Shown in pieces: positions 22,875 to 31,736 of a DNA stretch of 64,000 bases. Position 1 is the first letter of the stretch, and each line of letters opens with the position of its first letter. A program made the translations under genes and the position numbers. This DNA comes from Mycolicibacterium frederiksbergense (GTDB lineage: Bacteria > Actinomycetota > Actinomycetes > Mycobacteriales > Mycobacteriaceae), in contig NZ_CP038799.1 of assembly GCF_012223425.1 (NCBI RefSeq), positions 4,448,249 through 4,512,248 of the forward strand, given 5' to 3'. The notes beneath the pieces are model-generated. The model was not told the DNA's origin. It ran no database searches and saw only the letters and a program-made list of their open reading frames with translations.

Positions 22875-25800
22875 ATGGTGAGTAAGTCGAATCGGCTGGC
22901 CGTCAGCATGATTGCTGCGGCGGCATTGTGCACGCCGCCTCTTTTGCTGAGCGCGGTGGCTCAGGCTCAACCGGCGTTGCAGTCGAGCGCGGGCGGTGTG
23001 CCCTGTGTCGGCATGGTGCAGCAGCTGGCTGCCTCCCCGCCTGATGTGGGTCAGTCGCTGCAGGGCATTGCGGCACCGTTCACCGGTGCCGGCACCCCGC
23101 CTGTGGTCATCCCGCCCGCGACCGCGGCCGGCGCGATTCCCGCCGCGGGTGCGGCCGGGGGCGGCGCCGGTGGCGCCGGTGCTGCTGGTGGTGGTGCGGG
23201 TGGTGCCGGTGCTGGTGGTGGCGCGGGTGCTGCTGGTGGTGGTGCGGGTGGCGCAGGCGGTGCCGGTGCGGCCGGCGGTGCGGGTGGGGCCGGAGCCGGA
23301 GGTGCCGGCGGTGCCGGTGCACCGCTGGCAGGCGGCGCGCCCATTGCGGGTGGAGCACCCGCAGGCGCTCCGCTGGCGGATGCCGCGGGCGTTGCGGGCG
23401 GCGCCCCGGCCGGAGTCGTGGATACCGCCGGCGCACCGATCCCAGGTGCCGTCGGTGATGGTGCGCCGCTGGCAGATGCCGCGGCCCATGTCGGCCAGGG
23501 TGGCGTGCCGGGCGCCGGTGGTGGCGGCGGTGGTGCGCCGGGTGGCGGAGTGATTCATCCCGCCGCCGCGAATGTCGGGCCCGCCGGCCCGCCGGCCGGC
23601 CCGATCGTCGATGCAGCTGCGGTCGTGCCGCCGGCAGTTGACGCAGGTGTTCCCGCGGCGGCAGTCATCGATGGCGCCGCGGCTGCTCCCGCGGCCGCCG
23701 CGCCGGTGATCGGTGGCGGTGAAGGCGCGGCTCCCGCCGCCGCGATCGGTGGCGGTGACGCAGGTGGTGGCGCCGGCGGTGCCGGTGGTGCCGGAGGCGG
23801 TGGTGCGGCCGGTGGTGGTGCTGGTGCCGGTGGTGGCGCGGCAGGCGGAGGCGGAGCCGGCGCTGGTGGCGGAGGCGGTGGTGCGGCCGGTGGTGGTGCA
23901 GGTGGCGGTGGTGCTGCCGGCGGTGCCGGTGGCGGAGCGGGTGGCGGAGCGGTTCCCGTCGGAGCAGTGGTCGAAGCCGGTGGCGGCGGGGTGGGCGGTG
24001 CTCCGGTCGAGCTCGCCGTGGCCGCACCTCCGGTTGAGGTCGCGTTGCCTCCGGTGGAGGTGGCTGCCCCTCCCGTAGAAGTGGCTTTGCCGCCCGTGGA
24101 GGTGGCCGCACCTCCGGTTGAGGTCGCGTTGCCGCCGGTCGAGGTGGCCGCGCCCCCGGTGGAAGTGGCGGCACCTCCGATCGAGGTTCACGCGCCGCCG
24201 GTCCAGGTGGCCGGGCCCCCGGCCGAGATTTCTGTGCCCGATATCGACATCGAGGTACCCGATATCAGCATTCCTGGCATCGATGTGCCCGGCGGTGTCG
24301 GCGTTCCCGGGGGAGTTGTCGGTGGCGCCCCCGGTGCTGCGGTCGGCGGTGCTCCCGCCGCAGTGGTCGCTGATGCAGGAGCCGCGGCCGCCGCGCCCGG
24401 TGGTGCCGTTGTCCACGCTGCGGCACCGGCGGTGGCCGGAGGAGGTACTGCCGGCGGCGGTGCTGCCGGTGGCGCCGGAGCGGCGGGCGGTGGCGGCGCT
24501 GGTGCAGGTGGTGCCGGAGCAGGTGGCGCAGGTGCGGGCGGGGCCGGTGCAGACGCAGGTGCCCTCGGTGGCGGTGCCCCGGCGGCCGGTGCAGCGGGTG
24601 GCGGAGCCCCCGCCGGAGGCGGCGCGGCAGGCGGCGCTCCGGCAGGTGCCGGAGGTGGCGCCCCGGTTGGTGGTGGCGGCCCGGTTGGTGGTGGCGCCCC
24701 TGTTGGTGGTGGCGCTCCCGTTGGTGGAGGTGCCCCGGTTGGTGGTGGCGCGCCCGCTGGCGGCGGTGGCCCCATCGCGGGCGGCGCGCCTGCCGGTGCT
24801 CCGTTGGTGGACGCAGCCGGTGTGCCGGCGGGAACTCCGCTGGTGGACGCTTCGGTGGTCGGACCGTTGATGGCCAACACCGGACTCAACGGAGGAATCC
24901 TCGACAATGCCGCAGGCGCGGCACCCGGCGGCCTCGCCGCTGCCGAAGGTGCCATCGCCCAGGGCTCCGGCGGTGGCGGACTTCCGCTCGCCGATGCCGC
25001 GGGCAGCGGTGGTGGACTCCCGCTCGCGGACGCAGCCGGTGTCGGCGGCCCTGCCGCCGGTGCGATCGAGGACGCGGCCGCGGTGGCGATCCCCGCGGGT
25101 GACGCGGGAGCCGGAGCCGGCGGTGCCGGAGCCGGTGGTGGCGCTGGAGGTGCTGGCGCCGGCGGCGGTGGTGGCGCCGGTGGTGCCGGAGCGGGCGGCG
25201 GTGGCGGAGCGGCCGGCGGTGCAGGTGGCGGCGGCGCGGGTGCTGGTGGTGCCGGAGCGGGCGGCGGCGGCGCGGCGGGCGGCGGTGCCGGTGGTGCCGG
25301 AGGAGCCGGAGCTGGTGGCGGTGGCGGTGCAGGTGGTGCCGGAGCGGGCGGTGCGGGTGCCGGCGGCGGTGGCGCTGCCGGTGGCGGTGCGGCCGGCGGT
25401 GGCGCAGCGGGCGCAGCCGGGGCTGGTGGTACCGGAGCCGGTGGCGTGAACGCCGCGGTCGTCGGGCCGCTGATGGCCAGCACCGGCGGACTCGGAGCCG
25501 TGCAGGCCGTGACCGCACCCGCGGTGGCAGCCGTTCAGGCGGCGGCCCCTGCCGCCGCAGTGGGCGGCGGCGCCGCGGGCGTGAGCGGTGGTGGCGGTAC
25601 CGCCTTCGCTGGCATACCCGGTGTGATGGCACCCGCAGCCGGTGCAGCATCAGGTATCCCGGGGATGGTCATGGCGCCGTTGGCCGGTGTGACCGGCATC
25701 CTGGCCGAGATGCTGCCGCAGCCCTCGCTCGGCATGCCGAGCGGAACAGGTCTGACCGGCATGCTGCCGACACCTCAGCTCAACATGCCTTCGGTGAGTG

Positions 25801-25976
25801 GACTCCCGGTGCCGGTGCCCACACAGGTGTCCATGCCGACCGACCTGGTCTGTGAGGGTGTGGGCGGATGGTCGTTGTCGACGCCGGGAACCGGCAGTGT
25901 GATGCCGGACGCCACGGCAGCGGCAACGGTCCGCCAAGACGACTGGGACCAATCACCCAAGCGTGCAGGTCAATAG
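22875..25976 (+). CDS. Large secreted Gly/Ala-rich repeat protein, unknown function
   Basis: A 1033-residue protein. ATG 22875 has GGGG 6-9 bases upstream and opens a clear signal peptide (MVSKSNRLAVSMIAAAALC, then LLLSAVAQAQP; cleavage near residue 33). ATG 22854 is an alternative. After a short unique part with one Cys (GGVPCVGMVQQLA) come four Gly/Ala blocks at about residues 92-155, 296-362, 522-635 and 742-858, a Pro/Val/Glu repeat block (376-475), short PLADAAG and PLMANTG/PLMASTG repeats, and a unique C-terminus (from about 860) with the only other Cys (DLVCEGVGGW). There is no PE or PPE domain, no LPXTG and no membrane anchor. It resembles structural wall or matrix proteins in composition only. 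It is monocistronic and overlaps the convergent methyltransferase by 24 bases. Confidence 0.78.
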   Translation: MVSKSNRLAVSMIAAAALCTPPLLLSAVAQAQPALQSSAGGVPCVGMVQQLAASPPDVGQSLQGIAAPFTGAGTPPVVIPPATAAGAIPAAGAAGGGAGGAGAAGGGAGGAGAGGGAGAAGGGAGGAGGAGAAGGAGGAGAGGAGGAGAPLAGGAPIAGGAPAGAPLADAAGVAGGAPAGVVDTAGAPIPGAVGDGAPLADAAAHVGQGGVPGAGGGGGGAPGGGVIHPAAANVGPAGPPAGPIVDAAAVVPPAVDAGVPAAAVIDGAAAAPAAAAPVIGGGEGAAPAAAIGGGDAGGGAGGAGGAGGGGAAGGGAGAGGGAAGGGGAGAGGGGGGAAGGGAGGGGAAGGAGGGAGGGAVPVGAVVEAGGGGVGGAPVELAVAAPPVEVALPPVEVAAPPVEVALPPVEVAAPPVEVALPPVEVAAPPVEVAAPPIEVHAPPVQVAGPPAEISVPDIDIEVPDISIPGIDVPGGVGVPGGVVGGAPGAAVGGAPAAVVADAGAAAAAPGGAVVHAAAPAVAGGGTAGGGAAGGAGAAGGGGAGAGGAGAGGAGAGGAGADAGALGGGAPAAGAAGGGAPAGGGAAGGAPAGAGGGAPVGGGGPVGGGAPVGGGAPVGGGAPVGGGAPAGGGGPIAGGAPAGAPLVDAAGVPAGTPLVDASVVGPLMANTGLNGGILDNAAGAAPGGLAAAEGAIAQGSGGGGLPLADAAGSGGGLPLADAAGVGGPAAGAIEDAAAVAIPAGDAGAGAGGAGAGGGAGGAGAGGGGGAGGAGAGGGGGAAGGAGGGGAGAGGAGAGGGGAAGGGAGGAGGAGAGGGGGAGGAGAGGAGAGGGGAAGGGAAGGGAAGAAGAGGTGAGGVNAAVVGPLMASTGGLGAVQAVTAPAVAAVQAAAPAAAVGGGAAGVSGGGGTAFAGIPGVMAPAAGAASGIPGMVMAPLAGVTGILAEMLPQPSLGMPSGTGLTGMLPTPQLNMPSVSGLPVPVPTQVSMPTDLVCEGVGGWSLSTPGTGSVMPDATAAATVRQDDWDQSPKRAGQ
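24001..24300 (+). repeat. Tandem APPVEV/LPPVEV coding repeats
   Basis: Within the Gly/Ala-rich gene, about ten copies of a seven-residue unit (V-A-A/L-P-P-V-E) run in tandem, with AAPPVEV and ALPPVEV alternating, then decay to AAPPIEV, HAPPVQV, AGPPAEI, SVPDIDI and EVPDISI. The DNA repeats are diverged at third positions, so the array is old and held by selection on the protein. Regular Pro-Pro with acidic residues suggests a stiff extended spacer between the two halves. Confidence 0.8.
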
Positions 25977-26558
25977 GTAGCGGTAGTACAGGGCGCGCCG
26001 GATCACGGCGCCCGGCAGCACGTCGCCGGCCACGCGTCGAATCTCGTCGAGAGACTCACGCGGGTCGGCGACGGCCACGCCGATATCCGGGACCTCGGAG
26101 TTCCGCCACGACCCGACACGCACCGCGGGCAGGCAGATCGCCGACCAGATCCAGTCGCGGACAGTCTTGTTCGCGCTGAGCCCCACGACGGCGATGGTGC
26201 CGCCCGGGTTCAGCATGCCGCGCGCCCGGACCAGCGCCGCCCGGGTATCCATATGATGCAGGCTCGCCACGAAGGTGATCAGGTCGAATCGCTGCGATCC
26301 GGGATCGAAGGCGACGAAGGTGGATTGACGCACCTGGACCCCGGGCAGCGCGCCGAGTCGTTCATCGGCCCGTTGCACCGACGACGGGTCGGGATCGATC
26401 GCGGTGACGGTGCGTGAGACCGGTGCCAGCCGTTGGGCCAGCAGCCCGTCGCCGCAACCGACATCGAGCACATCACCCGCTCGTTGTGCGGCGATGCCGA
26501 GCAACCACGGGTGGTAGGCGGTGTTGTGGTTCCAGTACTGGTCGTCGGATGCTCCCAT
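25953..26558 (-). CDS. Class I SAM-dependent methyltransferase
   Basis: A 201-residue methyltransferase from ATG 26558 (MGASDDQYWNHNTAYHPWL). Motif I is VLDVGCGDGLLAQRLA, motif II ends AIDPDPSSV, and FDLITFVASLHHMDTRAAL is the post-II segment typical of the UbiE/Methyltransf_11 group. The substrate is unknown. A longer frame adds nine residues. It lies 71 bases downstream of the dpp transporter operon on the same strand and may be read through from it; it converges on the Gly/Ala-rich gene. Confidence 0.82.
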   Translation of the reverse strand: MGASDDQYWNHNTAYHPWLLGIAAQRAGDVLDVGCGDGLLAQRLAPVSRTVTAIDPDPSSVQRADERLGALPGVQVRQSTFVAFDPGSQRFDLITFVASLHHMDTRAALVRARGMLNPGGTIAVVGLSANKTVRDWIWSAICLPAVRVGSWRNSEVPDIGVAVADPRESLDEIRRVAGDVLPGAVIRRALYYRYLLTCTLG

Positions 26559-26629
26559 GCCCACCCACTGTGCCAGCGCCGCCAAAGAGGTGCGGCGACC
26601 GCCGGCGGCGCCGACGAGATCACCCTCGA

Positions 26630-28234
26630 TCAGGCCCGGGCCAGGCGGTCCGGCGGTACCGCAGCCAGCAGCGCGCGGGTGTACTCGTGCTCCGGCGCGG
26701 CGAAAAGCTCAGCGGCGGGCCGGTACTCGACACATTCACCGGCGCGCAGCACCAACACGTCGTGGCTCACCCGTTCGATGACCGCCAGATCATGCCCGAT
26801 GAACAGGTAGGTCAACCCGAGATCGCGCTGCAGCTCCAGCAGCAGCTCCAGCACCTTGGCCTGCACCGACACATCCAGGGAAGCGGTGGCCTCATCGAGG
26901 ATCAGCAGTTCGGGCTGCACGGCCAGCGCCCGGGCGATGTTCACCCGCTGGCGTTGCCCACCGGAAAGCTCGTGCGGGTAGCGGGACGCGAACGATGCGG
27001 ACAGGCCGACGGCATCCAGGAGTTCGCCGACCCGGGCGTCGCGCTTCGTGCGGTCCGCCACCAGCCGGTGCACGACGAGCGGTTCGGCGATCGACGTCCC
27101 CACCGGCATGCGGGGGTTCAGCGAGGCGAACGGGTCCTGCATGACCAGGCTGATGCGCTGCCGCACGGTTTTGCGCTGTGCGCCCGGCACATTGAGCACA
27201 TCGGTGCCGTCCAGCGCCGCGCTGCCCGACTCGGGCGCAACCAGGCCGGTGAGCGCCGAGGCGACGGTGGACTTCCCCGAACCGGATTCGCCCACCAGGC
27301 CCAGGGTGGCGCCCCGACGGATCCGGAACGACAGATTCTTGACCGCGTGCACCACCGACCTCCCCGTCGGGGTGCTCACCGGGAACCGGATGTCGAGGCC
27401 GTCGACATCCAGCAACACCGGCGCGTCGGACGGCGGAGCGGGCGGACCACTACCGCCCAATACCGGCCGGGCGCTGAGTAATTCGCGGGTGTAGGGTTCG
27501 CGGGGCCGATCGAAGATCTCGTCGACGCTCGCCTGCTCGACGACCTCCCCGCTGCGCAGCACCGTGACGGTGTCGGCCACCTCGCCGATGACCCCGAGGT
27601 CATGACTGATCCACACCACCGCGGTCCCGAAATCGCGCTGCAGGTCCCGGATCAGTTCGATGATCTGGGCCTGGGTGGTGACGTCGAGCGCGGTGGTGGG
27701 CTCGTCGGCGATCAGCAGTTCCGGATCGCAGGCCAGCCCGATGGCGACCATCACGCGTTGGCGTTGCCCGCCGGAGAGCTGATGTGGATAGCTGCGCAGC
27801 CGGTTCTGCGGTTCGGGCAGACCCACCGCCTCCAGTAGTTCCAGTGCGCGGGTGTGGGCCTGTCTGCGCGTCTGATTCTTGTGCGTCTCCAGGGATTCGG
27901 TGATCTGGCGTTCCACCGTCAGCAGCGGGTTCAGTGAGGTGCCGGGATCCTGGAAGACGAAACCGATCCGGCCGCCGTGCACCCGGCGCAGCGTGCGTGC
28001 CGACGCGCCGACGAGTTCCTGGTCCCCGGCGAGGACGCTGGACCCGCTGACCTGGGCGCCCGGCGCGTCGAGCAGTCCGGTGGCGGCCAGCACGGTCATC
28101 GACTTGCCGGAACCGGACTCACCGACGATGCCGAGAGTCTGTTCGGGTTCGACGACCATCGACACCTCGCGCACTATCTCCCGGCGCCCGATGCGCACCC
28201 CCAGCCCGCTGACGGCCAGCACTGAACCACTCAT
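26630..28234 (-). CDS. dppD: Peptide ABC transporter, double ATPase (DppD type)
   Basis: A 534-residue protein with two complete ABC ATPase domains in one chain, equivalent to separate DppD and DppF. Domain 1 (about 1-255): Walker A GESGSGKS, signature LSGGQRQRV, LLIADEPTTALD. Domain 2 (about 270-534): GESGSGKST, LSGGQRQRVNIARAL, LLILDEATASLD. Each domain ends like the oligopeptide-transport C-terminal extension (REPYTRELL, PEHEYTRALLAAVP). It powers uptake through DppB/DppC. Start overlaps the dppC stop by 4 bases. The fused form is like Rv3663c of M. tuberculosis. Confidence 0.9.
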   Translation of the reverse strand: MSGSVLAVSGLGVRIGRREIVREVSMVVEPEQTLGIVGESGSGKSMTVLAATGLLDAPGAQVSGSSVLAGDQELVGASARTLRRVHGGRIGFVFQDPGTSLNPLLTVERQITESLETHKNQTRRQAHTRALELLEAVGLPEPQNRLRSYPHQLSGGQRQRVMVAIGLACDPELLIADEPTTALDVTTQAQIIELIRDLQRDFGTAVVWISHDLGVIGEVADTVTVLRSGEVVEQASVDEIFDRPREPYTRELLSARPVLGGSGPPAPPSDAPVLLDVDGLDIRFPVSTPTGRSVVHAVKNLSFRIRRGATLGLVGESGSGKSTVASALTGLVAPESGSAALDGTDVLNVPGAQRKTVRQRISLVMQDPFASLNPRMPVGTSIAEPLVVHRLVADRTKRDARVGELLDAVGLSASFASRYPHELSGGQRQRVNIARALAVQPELLILDEATASLDVSVQAKVLELLLELQRDLGLTYLFIGHDLAVIERVSHDVLVLRAGECVEYRPAAELFAAPEHEYTRALLAAVPPDRLARA

Positions 28235-29115
28235 CGTCGCCTCCGCGCTTCGATCATGGTGCGCTGCTTGGGGTCCAGGACATCACGAAGGCCGTCGCCG
28301 AGCAGGTTGCAGGCCAGCACGATGACGAAGATGGCCAGACCCGGGAACACGGCCATCCACCAGGCCAGCGTGACGAAACCCTGGGAGTCGAAGATCATCC
28401 GTCCCAGCGAGGGTTGCGGAGGCTGTAATCCCAGCCCTAGGAAGGACAGCGCCGCCTCCGACAGGATCGCGAAGGCCAGCGACAGCGATGTCTGCACGAT
28501 CAGCGGGCCGGTGATGTTGGGCAGGATGTGCCGGGTCAGGATGAAACCCGAGCCGGTGCCCATGGTGCGCGACATCGCCACATACGGCTCCACCCGGACC
28601 GAGAGCGTGCTGGCGCGGGCCACCCGCGCGAAGATCGGCACGTAGACGACGCCGATCGCCAGGATCGTGGTGGTCAGGCCCGGCCCGAGGACGGCGACGA
28701 TGGCCAGGGCCAGCAGCAGCACCGGGAACGCGAACATCACATCGACGATCCGCATCACCACGGTGTCCAACCAGCCGCCGCGGTAGCCGGCGAGCACGCC
28801 CAGCGTGACACCGACCACGGCGGCAAAGGCGACGCTCACCACCGCCACCTTCATCGAGGCCTGCACGCCCATCAGCACCCGTGACAGCACATCGCGGCCC
28901 AGTTCGTCGGTGCCCATCCAGTGCGCGCCGCTGGGTGGACGCAATGCCTGGGGCACATCGACGTCGTTGACGCCGTACGGCGTGATGAAGGAGGCGGTCA
29001 CCGCGATGACGAAGACCGCGCCGAGCACCAGGGCGCTCAGCACGGTCACCGGGTTGCCGGCCAGCAGCCGCCAGGCCCTGGTCCGCTGGTCGCCGGCGAG
29101 TCCTTGTTCGGTCAT
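28231..29115 (-). CDS. dppC: Peptide ABC transporter permease (DppC type)
   Basis: A 294-residue inner-membrane permease with six membrane segments. The N-terminal OppC-type segment VTVLSALVLGAVFVIAVTASFITPY is followed by HWMGTDELGRDVLSRVLMGVQAS, a DppC signature. The ATPase-contact loop AFVSREPYV is represented by ARASTLSVRVEPYVAMSRTMG, and the end has PQPSLGRMIFDSQGFVTLAWWMAVFPGLAIFVIVLACNLLGDGLRDVLDPK. It pairs with DppB. Both ends overlap its neighbours by 4 bases. Confidence 0.92.
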   Translation of the reverse strand: MTEQGLAGDQRTRAWRLLAGNPVTVLSALVLGAVFVIAVTASFITPYGVNDVDVPQALRPPSGAHWMGTDELGRDVLSRVLMGVQASMKVAVVSVAFAAVVGVTLGVLAGYRGGWLDTVVMRIVDVMFAFPVLLLALAIVAVLGPGLTTTILAIGVVYVPIFARVARASTLSVRVEPYVAMSRTMGTGSGFILTRHILPNITGPLIVQTSLSLAFAILSEAALSFLGLGLQPPQPSLGRMIFDSQGFVTLAWWMAVFPGLAIFVIVLACNLLGDGLRDVLDPKQRTMIEARRRR

Positions 29116-30107
29116 GACAGCCGGATCCTCGGATCGACAACCGCGTACAGCAGATCGACCAACAGGTTGACCACCAGGAACAGCACCGCCATCAGCAACA
29201 CCGCGCCCTGGATCACCGGGTAATCCCGCGCGGCCACCGAGTTGAACACCAACCGGCCCAGGCCGGGCCAGGCGAACACCACTTCGACGACGATGATGCC
29301 GCTGAGGATGGTGGCCAGCTGGATGCCGGTGATGGTGAGGATCGGGACCAGTGCGTTGCGCACGGTGTGGCGCATCGTCACCACCCGGGGTGGAAGGCCT
29401 TTCGAGCGGGCGGTGCGGACGTACCCCATGGCGGTCACCTCCAGCACCGCCGACCGGACATAGCGGGTCAAGATGGCCGCGGCCACCAGGCCCACGGTCA
29501 GCCCGGGCAGGATGACGTGGCGCAGCCAGCCGCCCGGGTCCTCGAACAGCGGGCGGTACCCCGAGGTCGGCAGCCAGCCCAGCACCGTGGAGAACAACGA
29601 GATGAGCAGGATGCCGAGCCAGAAGTCGGGCACCGACACACCGAATTGGCTGGTGATACGCACGATCGCGTCGCTGGCCCGGCCTTCCCGCAGCGCGGAG
29701 TAGATCCCGGCGGGCAGCGCGATCGCCAGCGCCAGGGTAATGCCGACGAGCGCGAGGGACACCGTCGCCGGCAGCCGCTCCAGCAGGATCTCGGTGACCG
29801 GGTCGCCGTTGCGGAAGCTGACGCCCAGGTTGCCGGTGGCCGCATGCCCGAGATAGCCGAAGAACTGGCCGATCAGTGGCTGGTCCAGCCCACTGGCCTG
29901 GCGCAGCGCCGCGTACGCCTCGGGCGTGTAGCGGGTACCGAGCGCGATCCGCACGGGATCGCCGGGAACCAGATGGACCAGCGCGAACACCACGATGAGC
30001 ACACCCACCAGCACCACCAGCGAGTACGCCAGCCGCCGGGCCAGGAACGTCAGGACCGTCACCGCGGGCACCCGCTCTTCGCGCACGCGCTCATCGGTCC
30101 GCACCAC
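29112..30107 (-). CDS. dppB: Peptide ABC transporter permease (DppB type)
   Basis: A permease of up to 331 residues with six membrane segments. Landmarks: LARRLAYSLVVLVGVLIVVFALVHLVPGDPVRIALG (DppB start), QPLIGQFFGYLGH, GNLGVSFRNGDPV, the coupling loop YVRTARSKGLPPRVV and VVEVVFAWPGLGRLVFNSVAARDYPVIQG. The GTG at 30107 overlaps the binding-protein gene by 17 bases. A GTG at 30062 (start VTVLTFLARRL) would fit the family length better and leave a 28-base gap, so the true start is uncertain. Confidence 0.9.
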   Translation of the reverse strand: MVRTDERVREERVPAVTVLTFLARRLAYSLVVLVGVLIVVFALVHLVPGDPVRIALGTRYTPEAYAALRQASGLDQPLIGQFFGYLGHAATGNLGVSFRNGDPVTEILLERLPATVSLALVGITLALAIALPAGIYSALREGRASDAIVRITSQFGVSVPDFWLGILLISLFSTVLGWLPTSGYRPLFEDPGGWLRHVILPGLTVGLVAAAILTRYVRSAVLEVTAMGYVRTARSKGLPPRVVTMRHTVRNALVPILTITGIQLATILSGIIVVEVVFAWPGLGRLVFNSVAARDYPVIQGAVLLMAVLFLVVNLLVDLLYAVVDPRIRLS

Positions 30108-31614
30108 CGGAGTCCAGGACGGCGTCGCGGAACCGGATCGCCTTGTCGCGCCGTGCCTCGTACCCGGACAGGCCGGGGGTCCAGGCCTGCAGCACCGCCG
30201 GGTTGTACAGATACAGGTAGCTCACCTCATCGGCGATCAGGGTGGCCGCCTGCGCGTAATCCTCTTTGCGCGCTTGCTGATCGGTTTCGGTGCGGCCGGC
30301 ATCGAGCAGCGCGTCCACCCGCGGGTCGGAGAATTTCTGGGCATTGCTCGTGCCGTCGGTGTGGTGCTGGGCGTAGTAGAAGTCGTCGGGGTCGATATTG
30401 CCCAGCCAACCCATCATCAGCATGTCGAACCGTCCGCTGTTCTGTTCGTCGAGCCAGGTGGCGAAGTCGACGGTGCGAATATTCGCGGTGATGCCAAGGG
30501 GCGCAAGGTTGTCGGCGATCACCTGGGCGGCGGTGACGGTCTGCGGATACTCGGTGGTGACCAGCAGGTCCATGGTCGACGGTGTCACGCCGGCCTCTTG
30601 CAACAGCGCCCGGGCCTTGTCCAGGTTTTGGCTGTAGCGGTCATAGGGCACGAACCACGGGTTGCCTTCGGGGATGGCCAGTTGATTGGCCTGCGCCGTA
30701 CCGTAACTGGTGGCCTGCACGATCGACGGCCGGTCGATGGCATAGGCCACGGCCTGCCGGACGCGCACATCGTTCCACGGCGGCCGGGCCAGATTGAGTG
30801 CCAGATACCAGTAGTCGTTGCTGGGTGTCTGGGCGAGATGCAGCGAGTCGTCGTTGCGCAGCTGGGTGACCCGCTGCGGCGGCACGGCGTCGGTCCAGTC
30901 GACCTCACCGGCCTGCAGAGCGGACAGCGCGGTCGAGGGTTCACTGATGAACCGGTAGGTCACCCCAGGGACCTGCGGGGCGCCGCCCCAGTACCTATCG
31001 TTGGCGCGCAGGGTGATCGAGTCACCGCTCTTCTGCCCGACGAAGGAGAACGGGCCGGTGCCGATCGGGTGCGTCGCGATCTGTCCGTCTTCGACATTCG
31101 CGCGCTGCACGATTGCCATCCCCTTGAATCCACCGAGGTTGGTCAGCAGATTCGGGGTCGGACGCGCCAGGGTGATGCGAACCGTGAGGTCGTCGGTGGC
31201 GCTGACATAGGTGATGGCACTGAACTTGTCGACGTTGGTCAGTTCCTCGTCGATGATGCGGCGGTAGGAGTAGACGACGTCGTCGGCGGTCAACGGGCTG
31301 CCGTCGTGGAAGGTGACGCCGGGCCGCAGCCGGAAGGTCCAGACCAGCTGGTCCGGGGAGGTCTCCCAGGACTCGGCGAGTGCCGGGCGCATGTTCAGAT
31401 CGGCGTCGGGTTCGACGAGCGTGTCGTAGACGTTCTCCAACACTTCGAACGAGAAGTAGGCACTGGTCTTGTGTGGATCGAGCTGGTCGGGTTCCCCCGA
31501 GATCGCGGCGATCAGATTGCCTGAGTCCTGGCCCAGATCGACGCGCTGCCCGGTGGAGCATGCCCCGCAGGTGAGGACGACCATTGCGGCGAGCACGGCC
31601 GCGAGCAGTCGCAT
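30091..31614 (-). CDS. dppA: Peptide ABC transporter solute-binding lipoprotein (DppA type)
   Basis: A 507-residue SBP_bac_5 protein. The signal peptide MRLLAAVLAAMVVLTCGACS is of lipoprotein type, though the box around GAC is not canonical. The mature part has GEPDQLDPHKTSAYFSFEVLENVYDTLVEPD, WTFRLRPGVTFHDGSPLTADDVVYSYRRI, VRQAVAYAIDRP and MLMMGWLGNIDPDDFYYAQH, family hallmarks. It should capture short peptides outside the membrane for DppBCD. It is first in the operon; the ATG at 31614 is chosen for the signal peptide (the frame is open 11 codons further). The true ligand is not predictable. Confidence 0.9.
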   Translation of the reverse strand: MRLLAAVLAAMVVLTCGACSTGQRVDLGQDSGNLIAAISGEPDQLDPHKTSAYFSFEVLENVYDTLVEPDADLNMRPALAESWETSPDQLVWTFRLRPGVTFHDGSPLTADDVVYSYRRIIDEELTNVDKFSAITYVSATDDLTVRITLARPTPNLLTNLGGFKGMAIVQRANVEDGQIATHPIGTGPFSFVGQKSGDSITLRANDRYWGGAPQVPGVTYRFISEPSTALSALQAGEVDWTDAVPPQRVTQLRNDDSLHLAQTPSNDYWYLALNLARPPWNDVRVRQAVAYAIDRPSIVQATSYGTAQANQLAIPEGNPWFVPYDRYSQNLDKARALLQEAGVTPSTMDLLVTTEYPQTVTAAQVIADNLAPLGITANIRTVDFATWLDEQNSGRFDMLMMGWLGNIDPDDFYYAQHHTDGTSNAQKFSDPRVDALLDAGRTETDQQARKEDYAQAATLIADEVSYLYLYNPAVLQAWTPGLSGYEARRDKAIRFRDAVLDSGGADR

Positions 31615-31736
31615 ATCCGTCACTTTCCGCCTCGGCCTACAGGTCACCGACGTCTACCCGCCTCGTTCGGCTTTTACACTTCCCGGGGTTCGGGCAGCTC
31701 AGAGCGCTTTGACACGGTGCCGACCGTCTGACGCGC

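Noticed and set aside
23150..25450. CRISPR-like array suggested by the many repeats
   Set aside because: The repeats are coding, in frame, of varied length, with no constant repeat and spacer, and no cas genes are near.
22821..25650. Long minus-strand open frames (531, 431 and 254 residues) within the Gly/Ala-rich gene
   Set aside because: They read as Pro/Ala or Arg/His strings, the mirror image of Gly/Ala codons. No ribosome sites or domains; open only because the DNA lacks A/T.
22875..25976. Annotation as a PE_PGRS protein
   Set aside because: Gly/Ala-rich blocks alone are not enough: there is a normal Sec signal peptide and no PE domain, and the repeats lack the GGAGGX pattern in regular form.
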